The notes beneath the pieces are model-generated. The model saw nothing but the letters and a program-made list of their open reading frames with translations, did not search any database and had not been told where the DNA came from. 26,665 nt of DNA from DATEJJ01 sp039649115 (lineage in GTDB: Bacteria; Actinomycetota; Actinomycetes; Mycobacteriales; Micromonosporaceae): assembly GCA_039649115.1 (NCBI GenBank), contig JBBWZQ010000343.1, forward strand, positions 1-26,665. The letters run 5' to 3'. The position numbers were made by a program, and so were the translations under genes. Shown here in pieces: positions 7,236-13,130 of the stretch (position 1 is its first letter; each line of letters starts with the position of its first letter).

Positions 7236-8673
7236 CCAGCCACAGCCGATCCAGCCGGTACCGGGACCGGAGCAGGTCCTCCTTCGGCTGACCCAGGCCG
7301 TTCCCGGGGTCGGTCTGGGTGGCGAAGCGGATGATCCACATGCGCGGCGGGTTCGCGCGGTCCAGGCAGGCCACCAGGTCGGCGCACTCGGTCGCGAGCA
7401 GGTGGCCGTCGGTGCGCTGCGGCCGGACCGCGAACACGTCCCGGGGTTGCCGCGCCGCCGGCACGTACCTGGCCACCAGGTCGCGCGCCTCCCACGGCTC
7501 GGGCTGCTCGCCGAGCTTGTAGGCGATCCCGTCGCCGGCGACCTCGTTGGCCGCGATGATCCCGGCCGCCTGCCGGTCGCCGTGGCTGTGCCCGTCCGCG
7601 GCGCGCAGCTGGAACTGCTCCGGATGGGCGAGCAGGGCCAGCGCGACCAGCAGCGCGACCGCCCGGGCCCGGGACAGCCGGGTCAGCGTGAGCGCGGCCA
7701 GCAGGACCCAGGCGGGTGTCGTGTAGAGCAGGTACCGCGGCCAGAACAGCGGTGTGATCTCCGCCACCAGGTAGAGGCTGAGCACCGGTACCAGCGCCCA
7801 CGAGACGAGCAGCAGCGCCTCCCAGCGCCGCGAGAAGGCGAGCAGGGCGAGCCCGATGAGGAACCCGCCCACCACGCCGGCCACGAACAGCGTGTCCGGT
7901 GCGGCCAGCAGGACGCGCCAGTTCGCCTGCTTGATCCAGGAGATCTGGGCGCTCTGCCGGTGACCGAGCCAGGCCAGCGGCAGCGCGGGCAGGACGCCGA
8001 TCGCCGCCGACACGGCCCAGGGCACCAGGGCGCGGCGCCAGACCACGGCCGCGTGCGCGAGCAGGAGCAGCAGGCCCATCAGGTGGAAGGCGCCCAGCGC
8101 GGCGACGGCCAGCGCGTACCAGGCGCCGTTGCCGGCGGTCGGCCGGTCCGCCAGGCGCACCAGCAGCAGCGTGGCGAGGATCGCGAACAGGATGACGAAG
8201 GCGTACGGGCGGGCCTCCTGCGCGTACCGCGACGTGGTCGGCACCACCGCGAAGGCGAGCCCGGCCACGGCGCCGGCCCACCGCCCGCCGCCCAGCCGGG
8301 CGCCCAGCACCGTCAGCAGGGCCGCGGCGACCGTCATCGCGCCGACCGAGGGCAGCCGCAGGGCGACCGCGGAGGTACCCGCGACGCCGGTCCACAGCTT
8401 GACGAGCGTGAAGTACGGGCCGACCACGGCGTCCACGTTGCCGAGCAGCTGGTACAGCGACCGCCAGGACAGCCGCACCGCGCCCCAGGTCGCCAGCTCG
8501 TCGGCCCACAGCGACGGGGTGCGGATGCCCCACAGCCCGTACCCGAGCGTCACCAGCGCGGGCCACAGCCAGTACAGCCGGGCCACCAGACCGGTCGGGT
8601 CGGTGCCCGGGTGCGCCGCGGGCGGCGGCGTGGCCGTCAACTGGACGGGCTCGGCCACCGCGACGTCCTCCAT
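7198..8673 (-). CDS. ArnT/PMT-like GT-C membrane glycosyltransferase
   Basis: A 491-residue polytopic membrane protein. After TM1 it has WGIRTPSLWADELATWG, with the acidic DE pair in the first extracytoplasmic loop that marks GT39/GT83-like GT-C enzymes using polyprenyl-phosphate sugars. About ten further hydrophobic segments follow, then a soluble C-terminal domain from about residue 370. It may mannosylate proteins or envelope lipids; donor and acceptor are unknown. Two starts are plausible: ATG 8673 with a -10 TATTAT about 9 bases upstream and no Shine-Dalgarno, or GTG 8658, which has GGAGG 8 bases upstream inside the first codons. A SigR-type promoter match lies at 8728-8753. Confidence 0.82.
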   Translation of the reverse strand: MEDVAVAEPVQLTATPPPAAHPGTDPTGLVARLYWLWPALVTLGYGLWGIRTPSLWADELATWGAVRLSWRSLYQLLGNVDAVVGPYFTLVKLWTGVAGTSAVALRLPSVGAMTVAAALLTVLGARLGGGRWAGAVAGLAFAVVPTTSRYAQEARPYAFVILFAILATLLLVRLADRPTAGNGAWYALAVAALGAFHLMGLLLLLAHAAVVWRRALVPWAVSAAIGVLPALPLAWLGHRQSAQISWIKQANWRVLLAAPDTLFVAGVVGGFLIGLALLAFSRRWEALLLVSWALVPVLSLYLVAEITPLFWPRYLLYTTPAWVLLAALTLTRLSRARAVALLVALALLAHPEQFQLRAADGHSHGDRQAAGIIAANEVAGDGIAYKLGEQPEPWEARDLVARYVPAARQPRDVFAVRPQRTDGHLLATECADLVACLDRANPPRMWIIRFATQTDPGNGLGQPKEDLLRSRYRLDRLWLVKGLTVALYVRG

Positions 8674-8682
8674 ACCTGGACG

Positions 8683-8688
8683 ATAATA
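8683..8688 (-). promoter_or_regulatory. -10 element just upstream of the glycosyltransferase
   Basis: The minus strand reads TATTAT ending 9 bases before the ATG at 8673. Transcripts would be leaderless or nearly so. Confidence 0.4.
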
Positions 8689-8727
8689 GGCGTGCCGGTA
8701 CCCGGCAGAGCGCGACGCGGCCGGCCG

Positions 8728-8753
8728 AACCACTCGAACTGGCGAAACATTCC
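8728..8753 (-). promoter_or_regulatory. SigR-type promoter match upstream of the glycosyltransferase
   Basis: On the minus strand GGAAT (8753-8749), exactly 18 bases, then GTT (8730-8728): a perfect match to the SigR consensus. Transcription would start near 8721, 48 bases before the ATG. A random match of this quality is uncommon in such GC-rich DNA, but activity is not shown. Confidence 0.5.
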
Positions 8754-8835
8754 GTTCATCTTCCCGCTTCCCACGCCTCGGGAGTGGCCTGCACCACGCT
8801 GGTCCCGGCGACCGGAATGTGGAATCCTGTAACAC

Positions 8836-8922
8836 ATGGCAGCCGCACTGCACCGTCGTTTCGTGGCCCGACGCCACGTCGACTACGGTCGCGTCCGCAG
8901 CGCCATCTGTCCGGCTCGCTGA
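8836..8922 (+). CDS. Sulfur-assimilation leader peptide (28 residues)
   Basis: A 28-residue ORF from ATG 8836 to TGA 8920-8922. It begins MAAALHRRF and ends with the motif RRHVDYGRV followed by RSAICPAR. Many actinobacterial sulfur, cysteine and sulfonate operons are headed by short leader peptides with an RRHVDL..R..SAIC-type ending; this one is placed the same way, 125 bases before sirA. No Shine-Dalgarno is evident. AATCCT at 8823-8828 ends 7 bases before the ATG, fitting a leaderless transcript. The single late cysteine (C25) suggests ribosome stalling when cysteinyl-tRNA is scarce, controlling the operon. Motif and position are seen; the mechanism is inferred from cysteine-responsive leader ORFs of mycobacteria. 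Confidence 0.82.
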   Translation: MAAALHRRFVARRHVDYGRVRSAICPAR

Positions 8923-8929
8923 ACTGCCG

Positions 8930-8947
8930 CCAACATCCCCATGTTGG
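8930..8947 (+). promoter_or_regulatory. Hairpin directly after the leader peptide
   Basis: CCAACAT (8930-8936) and ATGTTGG (8941-8947) form a perfect 7-bp stem with a CCCC loop, 7 bases past the leader stop. It is placed so that a ribosome halted on the leader would affect folding. Confidence 0.45.
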
Positions 8948-8982
8948 GCGCACGCGAGCGCCGGATCTCCTGACATAGCCGT

Positions 8983-9010
8983 CACCGGCCCCTGCCCGGG
9001 CTGACCGGTG
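8983..9010 (+). promoter_or_regulatory. GC-rich attenuator-like hairpin before sirA
   Basis: CACCGG (8983-8988) pairs with CCGGTG (9005-9010), and an inner GCCC/GGGC stem can stack inside. It sits between the leader peptide and the sirA Shine-Dalgarno (AGGAGG, 9034-9039). A CCCCCTC run at 9023-9029 could also mask that site. It may act as a terminator/attenuator; no T-run is present. Confidence 0.4.
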
Positions 9011-9047
9011 CGCGTCGTGCCGCCCCCTCAACCAGGAGGACGCCGAC

Positions 9048-10751
9048 ATGACGGTCACCACCGTCGAAGCCGACAGCAACCAGGGCCGCGGTGCGGCGGT
9101 GCGCCGGCAGCGCGGCGAGGGCCAGTGGGCGCTGGGACACCGCGAGCCGCTGACCCCGAACGAGCGCACCAAGAAGGACGACAACCCGCTCAACGTGCGC
9201 ACCCGCATCGAGACGATCTACGCGGTGCGCGGCTTCGCGAGCATCGACCCGGCCGACCTGCGCGGGCGGTTCCGGTGGTACGGCCTGTACACGCAGCGCC
9301 GGCCCGGCATCGACGGCGGGCGCACCGCCGTGCTGGAGCCGGAGGAGCTGGACGACGAGTACTTCATGCTGCGCATCCGCGTGGACGGCGGCCAGCTCGA
9401 CCTCGCCCAGCTGCGGGCCGTCGCGCACGTGTCGCAGACGTACGGGCGGGACACCGCCGACCTGACCGACCGGCAGAACGTCCAGCTGCACTGGATCGAG
9501 ATCGAGAACGTACCGGAGATCTGGCGCGAGCTGGAGTCGGTCGGCCTGTCCACCACCGAGGCGTGCGGCGACTGTCCCCGGGTGATCCTGGGCAGTCCGG
9601 TCGCCGGCATCGCCGACGCCGAGGTGATCGACGCCACCCCGGCGATCCGGGAGATCCAGGAGCGCTTCATCGGCGACGCGAGCCTGTCCAACCTGCCGCG
9701 CAAGTTCAAGTCGTCGATCGGCTGGCTGCCGGACCTGCCGTACGAGGCGAACGACATCGCCTTCATCGGCGTCGAGCACCCCGAGCACGGCCCGGGCTTC
9801 GACCTCTGGGTCGGCGGCGGGCTGTCCACCAACCCGATGCTCGCCAAGCGGCTGGGCGCGTGGGTACCGCTGGCCGAGGTGGCCGACGTGTGGCACGCCG
9901 TGGTGGCCCTCTTCCGCGACTACGGCTACCGCCGGCTGCGCAGCCGCGCCCGGTTGAAGTTCCTGGTCGCGGACTGGGGCGCGGACCGTTTCCGGCAGGT
10001 GCTGGAGACCGAGTACCTGCACCGCCCGCTGGTCGACGGCCCGCCGCCGGTGCTGCCCGGGCGCCCGTACGACCACGTGGGCGTGCACCGCCAGCGCGAC
10101 GGCCGGTTCTACGTGGGTGTGGCACCCGTCGCGGGCCGAGTGAGCGGCGGATTGCTGGGCAGGTTGGCCGATGTGGTCGAGGCGCACGGCAGCGGCCGGG
10201 TACGGCTCACGGCGCACCAGAAGCTCGTCGTGCTCGACGTGGCGGCGCAGCAGGTGGACAGCCTGGTCGTGGCGCTGCGGGAGATCGGGCTGGAGGCGCA
10301 GCCGTCCAGCTGGCGGCGTTCGACCATGGCCTGCACCGGGATCGAGTACTGCAAGCTCGCGATCGTCGAGACGAAGGTGCGCGCGATCGGCCTGGTGACA
10401 GACCTGGAGAAGCGCCTCGCCGACCTGGACGTGGACATCTCGATCAACATCAACGGCTGCCCGAACGCGTGCGCCCGCACCCAGGTCGCCGACATCGGCC
10501 TCAAGGGCCAGCTGGTACCGGGCCCGGGCGGCGCGCTCGTGGAGGGCTTCCAGGTGCACCTCGGCGGCGGACTGACCATGGGCCAGGGCCAGGCCGCGGG
10601 CTTCGGGCGCAAGCTGCGCGGCCTCAAGACGACCGCCGAGGACCTGCCGGACTACGTGGAGCGGCTGGCCCGCCGGTACGCGACCGGCCGCGCCGAGGGC
10701 GAGGCGTTCGCGCAGTGGGTAGTCCGAGCTGACGAGGGGGCCCTGCGGTGA
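9048..10751 (+). CDS. sirA: Ferredoxin-dependent assimilatory sulfite reductase (SirA/NirA family)
   Basis: A 567-residue siroheme/[4Fe-4S] reductase that makes sulfide from sulfite, most likely with ferredoxin. Two half-domains each carry the ferredoxin-like and nitrite/sulfite reductase folds. The cluster ligands are C429 and C435 (CTGIEYC) and C471 and C475 (NGCPNAC). It resembles M. tuberculosis NirA, which is a sulfite reductase despite its name. Sulfite rather than nitrite is favoured because it is followed by cysH and a sirohydrochlorin chelatase. The ATG at 9048 follows AGGAGG. It heads a four-gene operon with 4-base overlaps and lies behind the leader peptide. Confidence 0.92.
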   Translation: MTVTTVEADSNQGRGAAVRRQRGEGQWALGHREPLTPNERTKKDDNPLNVRTRIETIYAVRGFASIDPADLRGRFRWYGLYTQRRPGIDGGRTAVLEPEELDDEYFMLRIRVDGGQLDLAQLRAVAHVSQTYGRDTADLTDRQNVQLHWIEIENVPEIWRELESVGLSTTEACGDCPRVILGSPVAGIADAEVIDATPAIREIQERFIGDASLSNLPRKFKSSIGWLPDLPYEANDIAFIGVEHPEHGPGFDLWVGGGLSTNPMLAKRLGAWVPLAEVADVWHAVVALFRDYGYRRLRSRARLKFLVADWGADRFRQVLETEYLHRPLVDGPPPVLPGRPYDHVGVHRQRDGRFYVGVAPVAGRVSGGLLGRLADVVEAHGSGRVRLTAHQKLVVLDVAAQQVDSLVVALREIGLEAQPSSWRRSTMACTGIEYCKLAIVETKVRAIGLVTDLEKRLADLDVDISININGCPNACARTQVADIGLKGQLVPGPGGALVEGFQVHLGGGLTMGQGQAAGFGRKLRGLKTTAEDLPDYVERLARRYATGRAEGEAFAQWVVRADEGALR

Positions 10752-10900
10752 GTTCAGCCGAACGGGTGTCCCCGCAGCACTGCCCCTACTGCGGGGAAGA
10801 GGATCTGCGGCCGCACGGCGACAAGCACGGCGAGTGGGAGTGCCGCTCCTGCACGAGGGTCTTTTCGGTGAAGTTTCTCGGACTGGTGGTGAAGGCATGA
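10748..10900 (+). CDS. Small zinc-ribbon-like protein between sirA and cysH
   Basis: A 50-residue ORF starting at a GTG that overlaps the sirA stop (GTGA) and ending in an ATGA overlap with cysH. It has two cysteine pairs, CPYCGEEDL and CRSCTRVFSVKF, typical of a zinc ribbon. Comparable small proteins occupy this slot in Streptomyces sulfite operons; their role is not established. It may bind metal or help cluster or siroheme enzyme assembly, but this is conjecture. The double 4-base overlap argues strongly that it is translated. Confidence 0.85.
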   Translation: MSSAERVSPQHCPYCGEEDLRPHGDKHGEWECRSCTRVFSVKFLGLVVKA

Positions 10901-11607
10901 GTACGGTTACTCGGCACACGGTGGGGGAGCTGCGGGAGATCGCGGCCCGGGCCGGGGTCGAACTGGACGGTAAGCCGGCCGAGAAGATCATCGAGTGGGC
11001 ACTGGAGACCTTCGGCGAGCAGTTCTGCGTGACGAGCTCGTTCGCCGACGCGGTGCTCGTGCACGTCGTGTCGAGGGTCGCGCCAGGCATCGAAGTGATC
11101 TTCCTGGATACCGGCCTGCACTTCGCGGAGACGCTGCGGGTGCGGGACACGGTGGCGGCGACCCTGCCGGTGGTGGTGAAGTCCATCAAGCCCCGGCTGT
11201 CGCTGGCCGAGCAGGACGCGAAGCACGGCCCGCGGCTGTATGCCCGCCAGCCCGACGAGTGCTGCTTCATCCGCAAGGTGGAGCCGCTGGAGCGGGCGCT
11301 GGAGCCCTACGACGCGTGGGCCGCGGGCCTGCGCCGCGACGAAGGCCCGACGCGGGCCAACACGCCCGTGGTGGGCTTCGAGGCCAGCCGGAGCAAGGTG
11401 AAGGTCGCGCCGCTGGCGTACTGGACCGAGGCCGAAGTCCAGGCGTACATCCAGAAGCACGACGTGCCGGTCAACGCGTTGATCCGCCAGGGGTACGCGT
11501 CGGTCGGTTGCTGGCCCTGCACCCGCCGCACCGAGCCGGGCGAGGACCCGCGTGCCGGGCGGTGGCCGCTGTTCGACAAGACGGAATGTGGTATCCACGC
11601 GGCGTGA
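10897..11607 (+). CDS. cysH: Adenylylsulfate (APS) reductase CysH
   Basis: A 236-residue enzyme reducing adenylylsulfate to sulfite with thioredoxin. The PAPS-reductase-like nucleotide-binding core includes SSFADAVLVHVVS and FLDTGLHFAETL. Two cysteine pairs, C122-C123 (DECCFIRK) and C205/C208 (GCWPC), bind a [4Fe-4S] cluster and mark the APS-using rather than PAPS-using type. The catalytic cysteine C231 lies in TECGIH near the C-terminus. The ATG overlaps the preceding small gene by 4 bases. Its sulfite product is the substrate of SirA. No cysD/cysN sulfate adenylyltransferase genes are in the window, so sulfate activation must be encoded elsewhere. Confidence 0.95.
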   Translation: MSTVTRHTVGELREIAARAGVELDGKPAEKIIEWALETFGEQFCVTSSFADAVLVHVVSRVAPGIEVIFLDTGLHFAETLRVRDTVAATLPVVVKSIKPRLSLAEQDAKHGPRLYARQPDECCFIRKVEPLERALEPYDAWAAGLRRDEGPTRANTPVVGFEASRSKVKVAPLAYWTEAEVQAYIQKHDVPVNALIRQGYASVGCWPCTRRTEPGEDPRAGRWPLFDKTECGIHAA

Positions 11608-12332
11608 GATCTCTGGTACTGGTCGCACACGGCAGTAGGGACCCGAGGGCCGCGCGGTCGACCTGGGCGCTGACCCGGGCGGTCGGCGCGGCCCGGTCCG
11701 GTTCCCGGGTCGGTGCCGCCTTCCTCGACTTCGCGGCGCCCCGGCTGCCCGTCGCGCTGGCGGAGATCGTTGACCCCGCGGTGACGGTGGTGCCGCTGCT
11801 GCTCACCGCGGCGTACCACGGAAGGGTGGACGTGCCGGGCGAGGTGGCCAAGGTTCCGGCGGGCACGGCGGTGGCGCTGGCGGAGGTGCTGGGGCCGGTG
11901 GCCGGGCCGGCGGACGACGCGGTCGCGCTGGATCTGGTGGTACGGGCGCTGCGCCGCCGGCTGCGCGAAGCCCGCTCAGATGTTCGTGACCCCGACGGGA
12001 TCGTCCTGGCTGCCGCCGGCACCCGGGTAGTCCCCGCACTCGCCACCGTCGATCTGGTGGCCTCGGCGCTGTCGTCCTCTTTCGGGGTGCCGTGCCTGCC
12101 CGGGTACGCGTCGGGCAGTGGCCCCACCGTCCCGGAGGCCGTCGCGTCGCTGCGGGCCGGTGGCGCGCGGCGCATCGCGGCGGCCGCCTATTTCCTGGCT
12201 CCCGGACTGCTCTACGACCGGGTCGCCCGGCAGGCCCGGGCTGCGGGTGTCGCGGCGGTGGCCCAGCCGCTGGACGACGCGCCGGAGATCGTCCAACTCG
12301 TCCTGCTGCGCGCCGACCTGGCGCCGGCCTAG
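11604..12332 (+). CDS. Sirohydrochlorin chelatase (SirB/CbiX family)
   Basis: A 242-residue two-lobed chelatase. The N-terminal lobe opens with the family's metal-binding motif LVLVAHGSRDPRA and contains VVPLLLTAAYHGRVDVP. The C-terminal lobe repeats the fold (IVLAAAGTRVVPA), but the histidine of HGS is replaced. It would insert iron into sirohydrochlorin to give the siroheme that SirA needs, which explains its place at the end of this operon; a cobalt-chelatase role is less likely because no cobalamin genes are near. The GTG at 11604 overlaps the cysH stop (GTGA). The terminator at 12419-12442 follows. Confidence 0.88.
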   Translation: MRSLVLVAHGSRDPRAARSTWALTRAVGAARSGSRVGAAFLDFAAPRLPVALAEIVDPAVTVVPLLLTAAYHGRVDVPGEVAKVPAGTAVALAEVLGPVAGPADDAVALDLVVRALRRRLREARSDVRDPDGIVLAAAGTRVVPALATVDLVASALSSSFGVPCLPGYASGSGPTVPEAVASLRAGGARRIAAAAYFLAPGLLYDRVARQARAAGVAAVAQPLDDAPEIVQLVLLRADLAPA

Positions 12333-12335
12333 TCC

Positions 12336-12407
12336 GGCCCGGACCGGCCCAGCGTCCGGCTTCACGGCTCCGGCCTGGACCGGCCCGGCGTCCGGCTTCC
12401 ACGGCCC
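12336..12407. repeat. Two-copy imperfect 36-bp tandem repeat
   Basis: 12336-12371 and 12372-12407 share CCGGCCC, then GCGTCCGGCTT, then CACGGC, with a few substitutions and one single-base shift. It lies in the 3' untranslated stretch after the chelatase gene and is rich in pairing GC segments. Confidence 0.6.
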
Positions 12408-12418
12408 GGACGAGCAGA

Positions 12419-12442
12419 CACCCCGGGCGATTCGCCGGGGTG
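12419..12442. terminator. Bidirectional terminator between the sulfur operon and whiB1
   Basis: CACCCC (12419-12424) pairs with GGGGTG (12437-12442) and GGCG (12426-12429) with CGCC (12433-12436), with one bulged G and a 3-base ATT loop. It lies between two convergent transcription units. Confidence 0.65.
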
Positions 12443-12479
12443 CCAGTCGGTGGTCTGGATGTGACGCGGTCAGGTTCGG

Positions 12480-12734
12480 TCAGAGTGAGTGGGCGCGGAC
12501 GCGGATCCCGCCACGACGCTTGAGAGCGCGCCGCTCCTCCTCGCTCATCCCGCCCCAGACGCCGGCGTCCTGCCCGCTGTCGAGAGCCCACTGGAGGCAC
12601 TCGTCAGTCACCGGGCAACGCCGGCAGACCGCCTTGGCCTGCTCGACCTGAAGCAAGGCGGGGCCGGACGTCCCGATCGGGAAGAACAGCTCCGGGTCTT
12701 CATCGCGGCAGACAGCATGGTGGCGCCAGTCCAT
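12480..12734 (-). CDS. whiB1: Iron-sulfur transcription factor WhiB1
   Basis: An 84-residue Wbl protein beginning MDWRHHAVCRDEDPELFFP, essentially the WhiB1 signature. The four cluster cysteines are C9, then C37, C40 and C46 (CRRCPVTDEC). They are followed by the G[V/I]WGG turn (GVWGGMSEEERRALKRR) and a basic tail. WhiB1 binds a nitric-oxide-sensitive [4Fe-4S] cluster and the principal sigma factor, and is essential in mycobacteria. The ATG at 12734 is chosen because GAGGAG (12745-12750) lies 10 bases upstream; the frame stays open to about 12800 but is not conserved. A long leader of about 180 bases links it to the promoter at 12923-12951. Confidence 0.95.
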   Translation of the reverse strand: MDWRHHAVCRDEDPELFFPIGTSGPALLQVEQAKAVCRRCPVTDECLQWALDSGQDAGVWGGMSEEERRALKRRGGIRVRAHSL

Positions 12735-12845
12735 GGCGGCAACACTCCTCGGTTCTTCGTGGGTGCTTGATGCTCTACTTACCCTTTTCATCCCGGACAC
12801 TCACACATTCACGTCCGGCTTCTGCTTTCTCTATGCATCTCGCGG

Positions 12846-12873
12846 CAGCCGTCCAGCGGCGGGACGCCGGCTG
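12846..12873 (-). promoter_or_regulatory. Hairpin in the whiB1 leader
   Basis: CAGCCG and CGGCTG flank an inner GTCC/GGAC stem in the predicted whiB1 5' untranslated region. The stretch 12735-12918 otherwise shows only short upstream ORFs and the Shine-Dalgarno sequence. Regulatory use is conjecture. Confidence 0.3.
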
Positions 12874-12918
12874 ACCGACAGCGCGTGAGCAGGCAACACA
12901 GCCGTAACTCGGTTCGCT

Positions 12919-12934
12919 TGTGAATACTTTCACG
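12919..12934. promoter_or_regulatory. CRP-like site over the whiB1 promoter
   Basis: TGTGA, six bases, TCACG: one mismatch from the CRP consensus TGTGA-N6-TCACA. The M. tuberculosis whiB1 promoter is known to carry CRP (Rv3676) sites. Here the site covers the predicted -10, which would favour repression rather than activation. Confidence 0.6.
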
Positions 12935-12951
12935 AACTACCGCGATGTCAA
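12923..12951 (-). promoter_or_regulatory. whiB1 promoter
   Basis: The minus strand has a perfect -35 TTGACA (12951-12946), a 17-base spacer and AGTATT (12928-12923). Transcription would start near 12916. The region is AT-rich and overlaps the CRP-like palindrome. Confidence 0.55.
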
Positions 12952-12964
12952 GGGGGATCCGCGG

Positions 12965-13010
12965 AAAAAATACAGACGGTGAGCGACGTCACGCCCTGTT
13001 TGTCCGTATT
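12965..13010 (-). terminator. Intrinsic terminator with T-run, downstream of dagK/small ORF
   Basis: On the minus strand AATACGGAC (13010-13002) pairs with GTCTGTATT (12977-12969), with one G-U pair and an inner GTGA/TCAC stem. It ends in a run of six T (12970-12965), four of them beyond the stem. A T-run is rare in this window, so this is a convincing intrinsic terminator. It would separate the dagK unit from whiB1. Confidence 0.65.
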
Positions 13011-13084
13011 CACCGCGCATCCGGTGCCTGCGCCTGCGACAGCCAGTAGTCAATGTAGTATGCTCCGTCGCCGTAGCCCGGCAT
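13010..13084 (-). CDS. Possible 24-residue small protein downstream of dagK
   Basis: A 24-codon ORF, starting MPGYGDGAYYIDYWLSQ, with five tyrosines and one tryptophan. It starts 46 bases after the dagK stop and its TGA overlaps the first base of the terminator stem. GC content by codon position is about 70, 52 and 78 percent, the order expected for real coding DNA here although lower than in the main genes. A weak CGGAA precedes the ATG. I recognise no family. It could be a genuine small protein, a remnant of a larger gene, or chance. Confidence 0.35.
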   Translation of the reverse strand: MPGYGDGAYYIDYWLSQAQAPDAR

Positions 13085-13130
13085 TTCCGATACGTGTCGT
13101 GCGCCGAGTATGTGGCTTTGCGGTCGCTGT

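Noticed and set aside
8814..8843. GGAAT motifs at 8814 and 8821 as SigR promoters for the sulfur operon
   Set aside because: Neither has a GTT at 18 bases downstream. The downstream one overlaps the likely leaderless -10 instead.
8784..8978. A 64-codon plus-strand frame overlapping the leader peptide
   Set aside because: Different frame from the conserved leader motif, with no codon bias or Shine-Dalgarno.
12978..12993. GTGA-N6-TCAC as a second CRP site upstream of whiB1
   Set aside because: It is the inner stem of the T-run terminator at 12965-13010, which explains the symmetry better. A regulatory role cannot be excluded.
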